Notes: a model not told the origin generated them from the sequence alone. A stretch of 64,000 bases of DNA from Rhodoferax lacus (GCF_003415675.1 NZ_QFZK01000003.1:248001-312000), one strand, 5' to 3'; numbered from the stretch's first letter, positions 1 through 10,061 are shown. A program made the numbers and translations.

Positions 1-12
1 CGTCTTTTTCAT
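1..12 (-). CDS. 5' end of a gene running off the left edge
   Basis: An ATG on the minus strand at 12-10 opens a frame reading MKKT before the window ends. An AGGAG ribosome-binding site lies about 6 bases upstream. It sits 20 bases downstream of the cytochrome c gene on the same strand, so it is probably the third gene of that operon. The basic start would suit an exported protein, but four residues cannot identify a function. Confidence 0.45.
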
Positions 13-32
13 GGTGTGCTCCTGGTGGTGAT

Positions 33-482
33 TTATTGGCTGGCTCTGAGGGTGAATAGAAAGTTCAGCACGTCCTGGACCTGCTCATCGGTGAGCTGTT
101 CGCCCCAGGGCGGCATGCCTTTGCCGCGGCCCATGGCTTCGCCGCCTTTGCGCACCATGTCGGCGATGTAGTAGCGCGGTGCGGTGGACGTGGTGAGGTT
201 GAAGGGGCGCGGCGTGTGCAGCTTTGCAGCGCGGCCGTCACCCCGGCCCTCCGGGCCGTGGCACAGCACGCAGTAGTTCTGGAAAGCCAGACGCCCGCGT
301 ATGACCGATGCCTCCAGGGTGTCCTTGAAGTTGCGCACAATGCACTCGTCCGTGATGGTGCCGGTGCAGACCCGCGTGACGGCCTCGGCATCCGGGTGTT
401 TGCCTTCCTGTGCCAGGGCGGTGGACATACCGGTGGCCAAGACACAGGCACAGGCCAGGCGGGCAGACAGGGTGGACGTCAT
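33..482 (-). CDS. small periplasmic c-type cytochrome
   Basis: This 149-residue protein has an N-terminal signal peptide (about residues 1-25, ending ALA-Q) and one haem c site, C71-V-L-C74-H75. A later GKGMPPWG segment probably supplies the axial Met. The size and single haem fit a cytochrome-c-like electron carrier in the periplasm. The ATG at 482 overlaps the stop of the upstream cupredoxin gene (ATGA), so the two are translationally coupled and may exchange electrons. A longer reading from 527 would place residues before the signal peptide and is less likely. The redox partner cannot be named from this sequence. Confidence 0.88.
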   Translation of the reverse strand: MTSTLSARLACACVLATGMSTALAQEGKHPDAEAVTRVCTGTITDECIVRNFKDTLEASVIRGRLAFQNYCVLCHGPEGRGDGRAAKLHTPRPFNLTTSTAPRYYIADMVRKGGEAMGRGKGMPPWGEQLTDEQVQDVLNFLFTLRASQ

Positions 483-808
483 TTCTCCACCTCGACCACC
501 ATCTGCATACCGGGATGGATGGAGCATTCCACCTCTACCCGGCCCGGCTTGTCGAAGCTGACCTTTTTTGACTGGCCTTGGGGGTAGGAGCCCAAATCGA
601 AGGATTTGGCGTCGGACAATGAAAAGATGTTGTGGGCAAACGGGTCGGAGTTGCGGAACTCCACCACGTCGCCCACCTTGATCTTCACCGACTTCTTGCT
701 GAACTGCTTGTCCTTCTGGTCAATGAGAAGTTCGGTAGCATGGGTGTCTGCGCAAATGGCCCACAGCAGGGCGTAGACCAGAGTGGATGTGCGGACCAGT
801 GGCTGCAT
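479..808 (-). CDS. plastocyanin-like type 1 copper protein
   Basis: This 109-residue exported protein has a signal peptide (about residues 1-25) and one cupredoxin domain. The expected type 1 copper ligands are H59, C95, H98 and M101 (CSIHPGM). Start 808 was chosen because AAGGAG lies 8 bases upstream and the signal peptide begins there; in-frame starts at 853 and 880 would add a non-signal extension. It is the first gene of a minus-strand operon with the cytochrome c gene, divergent from ubiC. Small cupredoxins with a cytochrome c partner usually shuttle single electrons in the periplasm. The actual donor and acceptor are unknown. Confidence 0.85.
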   Translation of the reverse strand: MQPLVRTSTLVYALLWAICADTHATELLIDQKDKQFSKKSVKIKVGDVVEFRNSDPFAHNIFSLSDAKSFDLGSYPQGQSKKVSFDKPGRVEVECSIHPGMQMVVEVEK

Positions 809-879
809 GTTCTTCGCTCCTTGCAATGTATTTTTGAACACTGTGCCATACATTTTTTCGTTAGTCGAGGTTTCTTCCA

Positions 880-1398
880 TTGATTGCTCCCCCTGATCCA
901 ACCCTGCGGCACTGGCTGCAGGCCGACGGCTCCCTGACCGCACGGCTGCGCCGTTTTGGGGCCGTGCAGGTCCAGCTCCAGCAGCACGGCGCCATGCCAC
1001 TGTGGCCGCGCGAATGTGCTGACCTGCAGCAGCACAGCGGCTATGTGCGCGAGGTGGTGCTGTTGCTCGACGGCCGCCCGGCCGTATGGGCGCGCAGTGC
1101 CACGTCGCTGTCGGCCATCAAGGGCCCCTGGCGCGCCATGCAGGGGCTGGGCACGCGGCCCCTGGCCGAGTTGCTGTTTGCCCAGCGCCATGTGGAGAGA
1201 ACGCCTTTGCAGGCGCAACAGCTGGCCCTGGGTGGCGGCCTGGAGCGCCATGTGCGGCGCCAGTGGCTGGGCCTGGAGCAGTACACCCCACAGGCCGGCA
1301 TTCCCCGCTGGGCCCGCAGTTCGGTGTTCCTCCACCAGGGCCATGGCCTGCGGGTGATGGAGGCGTTTTCGCCCTGGGTTTGCAAACTCAAGCTCTGA
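880..1398 (+). CDS. ubiC: chorismate--pyruvate lyase
   Basis: UbiC converts chorismate to 4-hydroxybenzoate plus pyruvate, the first committed step of ubiquinone synthesis in the cytoplasm. The 172 residues cover the family length. Recognisable blocks are LRHWLQADGSLTARL near the N-terminus, REVVLLLDG, VWARS and the C-terminal VMEAFSPWV with the conserved Glu. No suitable ATG exists, so the start is taken as TTG at 880 with GAGG about 9 bases upstream. ubiA usually follows ubiC, but here a large GGDEF-EAL gene comes next, so ubiA must lie elsewhere. Confidence 0.82.
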   Translation: MIAPPDPTLRHWLQADGSLTARLRRFGAVQVQLQQHGAMPLWPRECADLQQHSGYVREVVLLLDGRPAVWARSATSLSAIKGPWRAMQGLGTRPLAELLFAQRHVERTPLQAQQLALGGGLERHVRRQWLGLEQYTPQAGIPRWARSSVFLHQGHGLRVMEAFSPWVCKLKL

Positions 1399-1528
1399 AA
1401 GTGTGAATCAGGGTGCGTCCATCAACCCTCCCTGCGTACTTTACGAACATTAGCCCTGAATGCACTTCAAGGCCATGCAGAATGGCGCCGGGAGCCTGAT
1501 CAGCCTTCAACGAAATGAAAGGTTCTTT

Positions 1529-4500
1529 GTGAAATTGCGGACTGGTTTCGAGACCGTGGTGCTGGCCGTTGGTGGCGTGGCCCTGGCCGGTGTAGTGCTG
1601 TTGACCTTGCTGACCTGGAAGGTTGCCAACGATGCCGACGAAGCCGCGCGGTGGGTGACGCACACCCACGAGGTCATCACCAGCCTGGCGCGGGTGCGCG
1701 CCGATACGCTGCAAGTCGAACTGGCTACCCAGACCTTCCGCATATCGGGCAACCCTGTGCAACTGGTGCAGCGCGACGCCGCCGTTGCCAACCGGGAAGC
1801 CCTGCTGCGCAATATCGGGCAGCTCACCTCCAACAACCCGGCCCAACAGCTGCGGTACAGCGAATTGCGCCGCGTCATTGAAGCGCGGCTGCAGATTTCC
1901 CGGGAGGTTGAGCGCTTGCGCAAGACCCAGGGCACCGAGGCCGCCAATGCCTTCGTGGCCACAGCCCCGCTGGAGCAAACCCGTACCCGTACCTACGAAA
2001 TCCTGCAGGCCATGGACCAGGAGGAGCGCACGCTGTTGGCGCAGCGCACTGCCGAGCAGCTGCGGGCACGCCAGCGCATGGTGGGCTTTGGTGCGCTCAC
2101 CGCGCTGTCGCTGATGCTCCTGCTGGCAGCGGCCAATGTGGTGGTGCGCCGCCAGTTGCGTCAGACCCGGCAAAGCCAGCAGGCACTGGCCACCAGCGAA
2201 GAAAGCCTGGCCATCACCCTGTATTCCATAGGCGATGCGGTCATGGCCACCGATGCACAGGGTTGCGTGACGCGCATGAACCCGGTGGCTGAAACGCTGA
2301 CCGGTTGGACCATTGCCGATGCCCGGGGGCGCTCGGTGGAGGATGTTTTCTGCATCATCCATGAGGAAACGCGTGAGCCCGCAGAGGTCCCGGTGGCCAA
2401 AGTGCTGGCCACCGGCGTGGTGCATGAGCTGGCCAACCACACCGTGCTGATCGCACGTGACGGCAGCGAACGCCCGATTGCCGACAGCGCGGCTCCCATA
2501 CGTAATCTGGCCGGTGCCACGGTGGGTGTGGTCATCGTGTTCCGGGACGAGACAGCGGCGCGCCAGCTCAAGCAGGGCATCCGCGAGCAGAACGCGTTGC
2601 TGGAGCAGCGCGTGCAGGAGCGCTCGGCCCAGTTGATGGCCAGCGAAGCGCATCTGCGCAGCGTGATCAACAGCGTACCGGCCCTGATTGCCTATGTGGA
2701 TGCAGAGCAGCGCTATGTTTATGTCAACCGCCAGTACCACCAGCGCTTTGCGTCGCAGCGCTCCGACTTGGTGGGCTTGACGGTGCAGGAGGTGCTGGGG
2801 CCGGAGCGTTATGCAGTGGCCGGGCCGCTGATCCGCCAGACCCTGCAAGGCCAGCCCCAAAGCTACGACTGGCAGCCTTACCCCGGCGTCTGGCAACTCA
2901 TCAACTACCTGCCCAAGCACGACGCGCAGGACCGCGTCGTCGGCTATTACGTTCTGGGCACCGACATCTCGGATCGCGTACGCACCGAGACTGCGCTGCG
3001 CGCCAGCGAGCAGCGCCTGGAGCGCGTGCTCGAAGGCGCGGACCAGGGCTACTGGGACTGGAATCTGCAAACCAATGTGTTCCAGGTCAGCCCCCGCTGG
3101 GAGACCATGCTGGGCTACCGGCCCGGCGAGATGCATGTGGCCACCGAGAACTGGCCCCAGCTGGTGCACCCGGAAGACCTGCCCGAGGTCATGGTCTCGA
3201 TTGAACGCCACATGCAGGGCCAGGCGCCCAGCCATGAGGTGGAGATGCGCGTACGCTCCCGTGAGGGTGGCTGGCGCTGGATCCTCACGCGTGGGCGCAT
3301 CGTGCAACGCGCACCCGACGGCACACCGCTGGTGATGTCGGGCACCCACACCGATATTTCCGCGCGCAAGCAGTTCGAGCTGCTGCAGCGCGAAGCCGCA
3401 GCCGTGTTCGAGAACAGCTACGAAGCCATCATGGTGGTCAACGCCGAGGCACGCATCACCCGGGTGAACGCAGCCTTCACCCGCATCACCGGCTACACCC
3501 AGGACGAGGTAACCGGCCAGTCGCCGCACATGCTGGCTTCCGGCCGGCATGACGACCGCTTCTTCCAGGAATTCTGGAGCGCCTTGAATACCCGCGACTT
3601 CTGGCGTGGCGAAATCTGGAACCGCCGCAAGAACGGCGATGTGTTTGCCGTGCTGCAGTCGGTGGCGGTGGTACGCGATGAAAAGGGGCGGGTGCTCAAC
3701 TACGTGAGCGTGTTCGCCGACATCAGCCAGATCAAGGCCCACGAGGCCGAACTTGACCGCGTGGCCAACTACGATTCACTCACCCACCTGCCCAACCGCC
3801 GTCTGCTCTCGGACCGTCTGCAGCAGGCCCTGCTGCGCGCGGACCGCACCGGGAAATCCTGCGCCATCTGCTTTCTGGACCTGGACGGTTTCAAGCTGGT
3901 CAACGACCAGTTTGGCCATGACGCAGGCGACCAGGTGCTGATCGCCATTGCGAAAAATCTGACCGGCATTTTGCGTGCAGAAGACACCCTGGCGCGCCTG
4001 GGCGGTGACGAGTTTGTGGTGCTGCTCTCGGAAGTGGCCACGGCCGAGGAGTGCACACTGATCCTGGAACGCATGCTGGACGCGGCCCGCATGCCGGTGA
4101 ATGCAGCTGAACATCTGGTGCTTGTTTCCGCCAGCATTGGCGTGAGCCTGTATCCCTCTGACAACGCCGACCCGGACATCCTGCTGCGCCACGCCGACCA
4201 GGCCATGTACCTGGCCAAGCAGGCGGGCAAAAACCGCTACCAGCTGTTTGACCCGGAGACCGACCGCCAGGCCCAGAACCATCGCGAAACCCTGGTGCAG
4301 CTGCAGGCCGCATTGCAGGCCGAAGAGTTTGTGTTGTTCTACCAGCCCAAGGTGGACCTGGTGAGCGGCGCGGTGATCGGTGCCGAAGCCCTGATCCGCT
4401 GGCAGTCGCCGCAGCGTGGCCTGCTTGCACCCGCGGAATTTCTGCCGCACCTCAACGGCAGCCACCTGGAGGGCCTGTTTGGCGAATGGGTCATCCGCAC

Positions 4501-5071
4501 CGCACTCGCGCAGATGCGCGTCTGGCGTGCACAGGGGCTGGATGCCCGGGTCAGCGTCAACATCAGCGCCAACCACTTGCTGCAAGTGGACTTTTGCGAT
4601 CGGCTCGGCCAGGCCCTGGCCAGCTACCCGGACATTGCCCCGGCCTGTCTGGAGCTGGAGGTGCTGGAGACGGCGGCGCTGGGCGACATGCAGCAGGGGG
4701 TGGAAATCCTGGAGCGCTGCATGGAGCTGGGCGTGCGCTTCTCGCTGGATGACTTCGGTACCGGCTACTCCTCGCTCACCTACTTGCGCAAGTTGCCGGT
4801 GGACACGCTCAAGATTGACCAGAGCTTTGTGCGCGACATGCTGAGCGACCCGGACGATATGGGCATCGTGCGCGGCATCATCGAGTTGGCCAATGTCTTC
4901 AACCGCCAGGTAGTGGCCGAAGGTGTGGAAACCCTGGAGCACGGCGCTATGTTGCGCTCCATGGGTTGCCGCCTGGTGCAGGGTTACGGCATTGCCAGGC
5001 CCATGCCGGCCGCGCAGCTGCCGCAATGGTGCACCGACTGGCTCACGGCCGGCTTGTGGCGCAGCCTGTAA
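1529..5071 (+). CDS. membrane CHASE3-PAS-GGDEF-EAL protein
   Basis: A c-di-GMP turnover protein of about 1180 residues. In order: a transmembrane helix, a CHASE3-like periplasmic helical domain, a second helix (near residues 190-215), about four PAS/PAC repeats, GGDEF with intact RLGGDEF, and EAL with the GAEALIRW motif and DDFGTGYSSL. Both the cyclase and phosphodiesterase signatures are intact, so the net activity cannot be predicted. The GTG at 1529 was preferred because AAAGG lies 6 bases upstream; an ATG at 1460 without a clear ribosome-binding site is the alternative. It is a single gene, with a kinase on the opposite strand downstream. Confidence 0.9.
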   Translation: MKLRTGFETVVLAVGGVALAGVVLLTLLTWKVANDADEAARWVTHTHEVITSLARVRADTLQVELATQTFRISGNPVQLVQRDAAVANREALLRNIGQLTSNNPAQQLRYSELRRVIEARLQISREVERLRKTQGTEAANAFVATAPLEQTRTRTYEILQAMDQEERTLLAQRTAEQLRARQRMVGFGALTALSLMLLLAAANVVVRRQLRQTRQSQQALATSEESLAITLYSIGDAVMATDAQGCVTRMNPVAETLTGWTIADARGRSVEDVFCIIHEETREPAEVPVAKVLATGVVHELANHTVLIARDGSERPIADSAAPIRNLAGATVGVVIVFRDETAARQLKQGIREQNALLEQRVQERSAQLMASEAHLRSVINSVPALIAYVDAEQRYVYVNRQYHQRFASQRSDLVGLTVQEVLGPERYAVAGPLIRQTLQGQPQSYDWQPYPGVWQLINYLPKHDAQDRVVGYYVLGTDISDRVRTETALRASEQRLERVLEGADQGYWDWNLQTNVFQVSPRWETMLGYRPGEMHVATENWPQLVHPEDLPEVMVSIERHMQGQAPSHEVEMRVRSREGGWRWILTRGRIVQRAPDGTPLVMSGTHTDISARKQFELLQREAAAVFENSYEAIMVVNAEARITRVNAAFTRITGYTQDEVTGQSPHMLASGRHDDRFFQEFWSALNTRDFWRGEIWNRRKNGDVFAVLQSVAVVRDEKGRVLNYVSVFADISQIKAHEAELDRVANYDSLTHLPNRRLLSDRLQQALLRADRTGKSCAICFLDLDGFKLVNDQFGHDAGDQVLIAIAKNLTGILRAEDTLARLGGDEFVVLLSEVATAEECTLILERMLDAARMPVNAAEHLVLVSASIGVSLYPSDNADPDILLRHADQAMYLAKQAGKNRYQLFDPETDRQAQNHRETLVQLQAALQAEEFVLFYQPKVDLVSGAVIGAEALIRWQSPQRGLLAPAEFLPHLNGSHLEGLFGEWVIRTALAQMRVWRAQGLDARVSVNISANHLLQVDFCDRLGQALASYPDIAPACLELEVLETAALGDMQQGVEILERCMELGVRFSLDDFGTGYSSLTYLRKLPVDTLKIDQSFVRDMLSDPDDMGIVRGIIELANVFNRQVVAEGVETLEHGAMLRSMGCRLVQGYGIARPMPAAQLPQWCTDWLTAGLWRSL

Positions 5072-5098
5072 ACCAGCCAGCCGCGTGTGCGGCAGGGG

Positions 5099-7393
5099 CT
5101 ATGTTGCCAGGGCGGCGGGGGCGCAGCGAAACACCACGGTAAACGTGGCCCCGGGGCCCACCTCCAGGCGCCCGCCAATCTGGTCCGCCAGGCCTTCCAC
5201 CAGCTTCAGGCCCAGGCCGCTCTGGCGCCGCGCCGCAAAGTCCGGCGGCAGGCCCACACCGCTGTCACGTACCTGCAGGCGCCACTGGTAGTCCTCGTTG
5301 ATGGGCTGCAAGCTGACCCAGACCTCGCCACCCTGGCCCGCAGGAAAACCGTGCTTGAAGCTGTTGGAGAGCAGCTCGTTGACCAGCAGCCCGCAGGGTG
5401 TGGCCTGATCCAGTCCGGCCATGAGATGGCCCAGGTCCAGGCGCAGCTGTATGCCTTCGGTGCCACTCTGCAGGGCACGCAAGGCCTGGGTGGCGACCTG
5501 GCGCAGGTAGTCCCCCAGGTCAATGGCGGAGAAGGTCCCCACGCGGTAAATGGTTTCGTGCAGCAGCGCCATGGAGCGCACCCGGTCCTGCATGTCCTGC
5601 AGCACGCTGCGGCTGGCGGGGTGCTCGCTGCGCCCGCTCTCCAGGCGCAGCATGCTGGTGATCACCTGCAGGTTGTTCTTCACCCGGTGGTGCACCTCTC
5701 GCAGCAAGGCGTCTTTCTCCAGCAGGGAGTGCGAGAGGGCTGCGGTGCGCTCGGCCACCTGCGCATCCAGCCGCTCATTGATCTGGCGCTCCCGTGTCAG
5801 CAGGTCCGACAGCGAGGCCGCCATGACCTTGAAGTTGCGTATGAGCGCCCGTGTCTCTGCGATGCCGCTGCGGGGCCACTCCACCTGCACGCTGTGCTGC
5901 GCCAGCTTGGCCGGCAACTGGTAGGTCAGCTCGTTGAGCTGGCCCAGGGTGGCCAGTGTTCTGCGGCTGATCCACTCGGCCAGCAGCAGGGCTGCCAACA
6001 ACGTCAGCAACAGGGTGCCCAGCAACCGGGTGTAGCGCGTAGCCAGGGCCTTCTGTATGGGCTCCACCGGCTGTTCCAGCACCAGGCGCCATTCCCCCAG
6101 GCTGCCCACGCACGACTCGGTCACATACCAGGAATGCTGCCACTGTTCCATGGTCGGGCGTCCGTTGACCAGCAAGGGGGTCCAGCGAAAACTGCCATCG
6201 GAATAGGCGGTGCGTACCCCTTCGGGCCGGTGGAAGATGGCCATGGTCTTTTGTTCAGGCCGGTTGCCCAGAATCACCGCGCCATTTTTGTCCAGCACCA
6301 GATAGCGCTGGTTGGTTTTGCCCAGGCTTCTTTCCAGGTAGGTGCGCAGGTGCTCCAGGCTCAGCACCCCGGAGATGTAGCCGGTGAAAACGCCATTGCG
6401 CCGTACCGGCGCCAGCAAGGTAACGATGGGGCTGGGTGGGCCCATGCGCCCCATCACCACTTCCGACAGCATGGGCCCCTGGGCCGTCTGGATGCTTTCG
6501 TAGTAGGGGCGGTCGGCAAAGCTCTGGCCCACGGTGGATACACCCCGTTCATCCACCAGCGGCGAGTACTGCAGCACGGTGCCCCGGCTGTCCAGCAGCC
6601 CCGCGCGAAGGAAGTTGTCGTCTGACAGGCGCGCCTGGTCCAGCGGGCCCTGCATCTGGCTGCTGGGCAGGCTGGCGGCCATGCGGCTGAGCTGCACGAC
6701 GGAATCGGTACGCTCCTGCAGCCAGTGTTCCAGCAAGGCGCGCAGACGCAAGTCGTCCTGGACCAGCTCGGAGCGCAGGTGCCGGTCGGCCTCGGCCACA
6801 TCGTGGTGGCTGGCAATGGCCAGCAGCACCAGCGCCGGGCACAGGGCAAAAAACGCCAGCAGGTTGTAGGACATGTCGCGCAGCCCCACCAGGGCGGTGC
6901 GCCGGTTCAGCAGGTAGGCCGAAAACAGCAGCCGTGCCACCAGGGCATTGGCAATGCCATTGATGCTTTGCTTGACCACCACCAGCTGGATATTGCCCAT
7001 GGGCACATCCATCACCAGCCCGTACAGCACATAGGTCGCGGGCATGCCGACCAGCACCCAGTACAGCGCATCGGCCAGCACCAGGCCTACCTGGCGACGC
7101 TGGTACAACAGGCCCACAAAGAGCGCCTCGCCGGTGACGATCAGCGTGGCGTAGGGGTGGTTCCACAGCACCAGGGTGTAGCTGCCGATCAGGGCTGCGG
7201 CCAGCACCCCCAGGCGCAGGCCCAACAGCTGCAGGGCCAGCATGGCAAATATGCTGCCGAACAGGAAGTCGATGTTCAGGAAAATCGGAAAGTGCGCATA
7301 GTTGCCCAAGAGGCCCAGGGCCACCAGCAGCACAAAGCTCAGCCAGCGCTTGGCGGTGGGGTGCTGTTCAGCAAGGCGCAGGGCAGTCGTCAT
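5099..7393 (-). CDS. membrane sensor histidine kinase (Cache + HisKA_2)
   Basis: This 764-residue kinase begins with a multi-helix hydrophobic region (about residues 15-190). A dCache-like extracytoplasmic sensor follows, then a further helix near residue 440 and a HAMP-like linker. The catalytic part is of HisKA_2 type with phospho-acceptor box LREVHHRVKNNLQ and an HATPase domain carrying GLLVNELLSNSFKHG. HisKA_2 kinases often signal to receivers without classical DNA-binding outputs. It is divergent from the receiver-kinase gene at 7477 across an 83-base gap, so both may belong to one regulatory unit. The ligand is unknown. Confidence 0.88.
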   Translation of the reverse strand: MTTALRLAEQHPTAKRWLSFVLLVALGLLGNYAHFPIFLNIDFLFGSIFAMLALQLLGLRLGVLAAALIGSYTLVLWNHPYATLIVTGEALFVGLLYQRRQVGLVLADALYWVLVGMPATYVLYGLVMDVPMGNIQLVVVKQSINGIANALVARLLFSAYLLNRRTALVGLRDMSYNLLAFFALCPALVLLAIASHHDVAEADRHLRSELVQDDLRLRALLEHWLQERTDSVVQLSRMAASLPSSQMQGPLDQARLSDDNFLRAGLLDSRGTVLQYSPLVDERGVSTVGQSFADRPYYESIQTAQGPMLSEVVMGRMGPPSPIVTLLAPVRRNGVFTGYISGVLSLEHLRTYLERSLGKTNQRYLVLDKNGAVILGNRPEQKTMAIFHRPEGVRTAYSDGSFRWTPLLVNGRPTMEQWQHSWYVTESCVGSLGEWRLVLEQPVEPIQKALATRYTRLLGTLLLTLLAALLLAEWISRRTLATLGQLNELTYQLPAKLAQHSVQVEWPRSGIAETRALIRNFKVMAASLSDLLTRERQINERLDAQVAERTAALSHSLLEKDALLREVHHRVKNNLQVITSMLRLESGRSEHPASRSVLQDMQDRVRSMALLHETIYRVGTFSAIDLGDYLRQVATQALRALQSGTEGIQLRLDLGHLMAGLDQATPCGLLVNELLSNSFKHGFPAGQGGEVWVSLQPINEDYQWRLQVRDSGVGLPPDFAARRQSGLGLKLVEGLADQIGGRLEVGPGATFTVVFRCAPAALAT

Positions 7394-7476
7394 GGGGTGC
7401 TTATTTTTGGGGATGGGCTGGCACCGATAGTAGCGGCTAAGCCCCTGCTGCCGCGCGCCAGGCCAGTCCGACTAAG

Positions 7477-9321
7477 ATGCGTTCCATGCAAATAAAGTCA
7501 GACGGTGCGGCCCGCAAGCCCAGAATCCTGGTGGTGGAGGACGAGGCCATCGTGGCACTCGACATCCAGCAGCAGCTGGTGCAGCTGGGCTATGAGCCGG
7601 TGGGCCACAGCAGCCGCGCCGAGGTTGCCATTCTGCTGGCACGTGACCTGCGCCCGGACCTGGTGCTGATGGACATCCAGCTCGGGGGCGCCATGGACGG
7701 CATTACCGCCGCCCAGGCCATCCGTTCGGCACAGGCCATCCCGGTGGTGTTTCTCACCGCCTTCGAGGCCGACGACATGCTGGCGCGGGCCCAGCTGACC
7801 GAGCCCTTTGGCTACATCCTCAAACCCTTCTCGGCGCGCGAGCTGCGTACCGTCATCGAGATGGCCCTGTACCGCAGCGCCACCGATGCCCGGCTGCGCA
7901 AGAGCGAGCAGCAGTTCCGCACCATCTTCGAGGCCGAGCCCGAATGCGTGCAGGTGTTTGACAGCATGGGCGAGCTGCTGCAGATCAACACAGCGGGCCT
8001 GCGCATGTTCGAGGCCGAGTCGCTGCAGCAACTGCAGGCGTACCGCCTGCCGGACCTGATTGCACCGGCCTATCGGCAGGACTTCTTGGCCCTGCGTCAG
8101 CGCGTGATGGCGGGCGAGTCGGGCGTGCTGGAGTTTGAAATCGTGGGCCTGGGCGGCACCCGGCGCTGGATGGACGCGCACGCCGCCCCCATGCGCGATG
8201 GCGATGGCCGCATCACCATGATGCTCAGCGTGGCCCGCGACATCACTGAGCGACGCCTCTCGTTCCAGCAGCGCCGGGTCAGCGACCACATCCTGTCGGC
8301 GGTGTCGCAGGGCGTGGTCATCTCCGGGCCGCACCTGAAAGTGTTGCAGGTCAACGATGCCTTTCTCAGGATCACCGGGCTGCAGCGAGCCGACATCGTT
8401 GGGCGCACCTGCAAGATTTTGCAGGGCCCGCTGAGCGACGCCGACACCATACGCCGCATCGGGCTGGCCATGCACACCGGGCAGGACTTCCAGGGTGAGC
8501 TGCTGAACTACCGGCGTGACGGCAGCACCTTTTGGAACGAGCTCAGCATCACCCCCGTGGTGGATGAGAACGGTGCTATCAGCCAGTACGTGGGCATCAT
8601 GCGTGACGTCACCGAGCGCAAGGAGGCGCAGGCCGCGCAGCAGGAGCATATGCACCAGCTACAAAGCCTGTCGCGCCGCGTGCTGGCCGCGCAGGAAACC
8701 GAGCGCCGCCGCGTGGCCCACGAGCTGCACGACGAGCTGGGCCAGTACCTCACCGCCATCAAGATCAACCTGCAGACCAGCCAGGCGCTCAGCGAGGTGT
8801 CGGCCACGGCCCGCAATGAGGGCAATATCAAGATCGTGGAAGACGCCATCCACCAGGTGCGCCGTCTGGCCGCAGCCCTGCGCCCCTCGGTGCTTGATGA
8901 CCTGGGCCTGGTGCCCGCGCTGAACTGGATGGCCGAGCAGAACGCCGCACGTGGCCAGATTGCCATCCGCTGCGACAGCCAGATTGCCGATGTGCGGCTG
9001 CTGCCCGAAATCGAGACCGCCTGCTTTCGCATTGCCCAGGAGGCACTGACCAACATACTGCGCCACGCGGCCTGCCGCCAGGTGGACATACGCCTGGAGC
9101 TGCGCCAGGACAGCCTGCTGCTGACCATACAGGACGATGGCCGCGGCTTTGATGTGAATGCCACCCTGCAGCGTGCGCGCGGCGGCAACAGCCTGGGCCT
9201 GCTGGGCATGCAGGAGCGCGCCAGCCTGATTGGCGGTGTGCTGAACCTGGAGTCCAGCCCGGGCAGCGGCAGCCGCCTGACCCTGGAATGCCCACTGCAC
9301 CTGGCACTGGCACAGGCATGA
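7477..9321 (+). CDS. REC-PAS-HisKA_3 sensor kinase
   Basis: This soluble 614-residue kinase starts with a receiver domain (ILVVEDEA; phospho-acceptor Asp in VLMDIQLGG). Two PAS domains with PAC tails follow, then a HisKA_3 dimerisation domain (ETERRRVAHELHDELGQ) and a NarX-type HATPase (DDGRGFD). A receiver at the N-terminus suggests it is itself a target of an upstream kinase, plausibly the divergent HisKA_2 protein. Its stop overlaps the ATG of the LuxR-type regulator (ATGA), as expected for a NarX/NarL-like pair. An ATG at 7486 is an alternative start. No membrane segment is visible. Confidence 0.9.
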   Translation: MRSMQIKSDGAARKPRILVVEDEAIVALDIQQQLVQLGYEPVGHSSRAEVAILLARDLRPDLVLMDIQLGGAMDGITAAQAIRSAQAIPVVFLTAFEADDMLARAQLTEPFGYILKPFSARELRTVIEMALYRSATDARLRKSEQQFRTIFEAEPECVQVFDSMGELLQINTAGLRMFEAESLQQLQAYRLPDLIAPAYRQDFLALRQRVMAGESGVLEFEIVGLGGTRRWMDAHAAPMRDGDGRITMMLSVARDITERRLSFQQRRVSDHILSAVSQGVVISGPHLKVLQVNDAFLRITGLQRADIVGRTCKILQGPLSDADTIRRIGLAMHTGQDFQGELLNYRRDGSTFWNELSITPVVDENGAISQYVGIMRDVTERKEAQAAQQEHMHQLQSLSRRVLAAQETERRRVAHELHDELGQYLTAIKINLQTSQALSEVSATARNEGNIKIVEDAIHQVRRLAAALRPSVLDDLGLVPALNWMAEQNAARGQIAIRCDSQIADVRLLPEIETACFRIAQEALTNILRHAACRQVDIRLELRQDSLLLTIQDDGRGFDVNATLQRARGGNSLGLLGMQERASLIGGVLNLESSPGSGSRLTLECPLHLALAQA

Positions 9322-9965
9322 ACAACATCCGTATTGTGCTGGCCGATGACCACGCCCTGGTGCGTGCCGGCCTGGTCAAGCTGCTCGAATCCATGCCCGA
9401 GGTGACGGTGGTGGGCGAGGCCAGTGACGGCCTGCAGCTGCTGGCCCTGGCCGCGCAGCATAAGCCGCACCTGGTGCTGCTGGACATTGCCATGCCCGGC
9501 CTCAACGGCCTGGAGGCGGCAGCGCGCCTGCAGCAGAGCGCGCCCGACACCAAGGTCATCATCCTGTCCATGCACCAGGAGGACCAGTACGTGCGCCATG
9601 CCCTTCGCAGTGGCGCGCGCGGCTACCTGCTCAAGGACTCGGCGCCGCTGGAGCTGCAGCTGGCCATACAGGCCGTGGTGCGTGGCGACACCTATCTGAG
9701 CCCGGCCATCACCAAGGGCGTGATGTCGGACTACGCGCAAAGGCTGCGCAACGAGGAGGTGCAGGAGGTACCGCTCTCGCCGCGCCAGCGCGAGGTGCTG
9801 CAGCTGATTGCGGAGGGCCTGAGCACCAAGGAAATCGCCCAGCGCCTGGAGCTCTCGGTCAAGACCGTGGAGAGCCACCGCACCCTGCTGATGAAGCAGC
9901 TCGACATCCATGAGGTCACGGGCCTGGTGCGCTACGCCCTGCGCAAGGGCATCATCGCACCCTGA
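9318..9965 (+). CDS. NarL/FixJ-family response regulator
   Basis: This 215-residue DNA-binding regulator has an N-terminal receiver (IVLADDHALVRAGL; phospho-Asp in LVLLDIAMPG; Lys in YLLKDSAP). The C-terminal LuxR helix-turn-helix reads LSPRQREVLQLIAEGLSTKEIA, continuing to VKTVESHR. It is coupled by a 4-base overlap to the HisKA_3 kinase upstream, its probable phosphodonor. Target promoters cannot be inferred. Confidence 0.93.
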   Translation: MNNIRIVLADDHALVRAGLVKLLESMPEVTVVGEASDGLQLLALAAQHKPHLVLLDIAMPGLNGLEAAARLQQSAPDTKVIILSMHQEDQYVRHALRSGARGYLLKDSAPLELQLAIQAVVRGDTYLSPAITKGVMSDYAQRLRNEEVQEVPLSPRQREVLQLIAEGLSTKEIAQRLELSVKTVESHRTLLMKQLDIHEVTGLVRYALRKGIIAP

Positions 9966-10061
9966 TCCACACAAAGGATCCGCCTGAGTGCACCACTCAG
10001 GTGTCTTAGTCGGCAAACCCGGGTGTCTACCTGATGGAGTAATTGGCCCCTGCCGCCTACA

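Noticed and set aside
1388..3742. Minus-strand open frame of 784 codons
   Set aside because: Shadow of the CHASE3-PAS-GGDEF-EAL gene; the sense strand has clear domains and the antisense frame has none.
5087..6625. Plus-strand open frame of 512 codons
   Set aside because: Antisense to the HisKA_2 kinase, Gln/His/Gly-rich composition, no domain.
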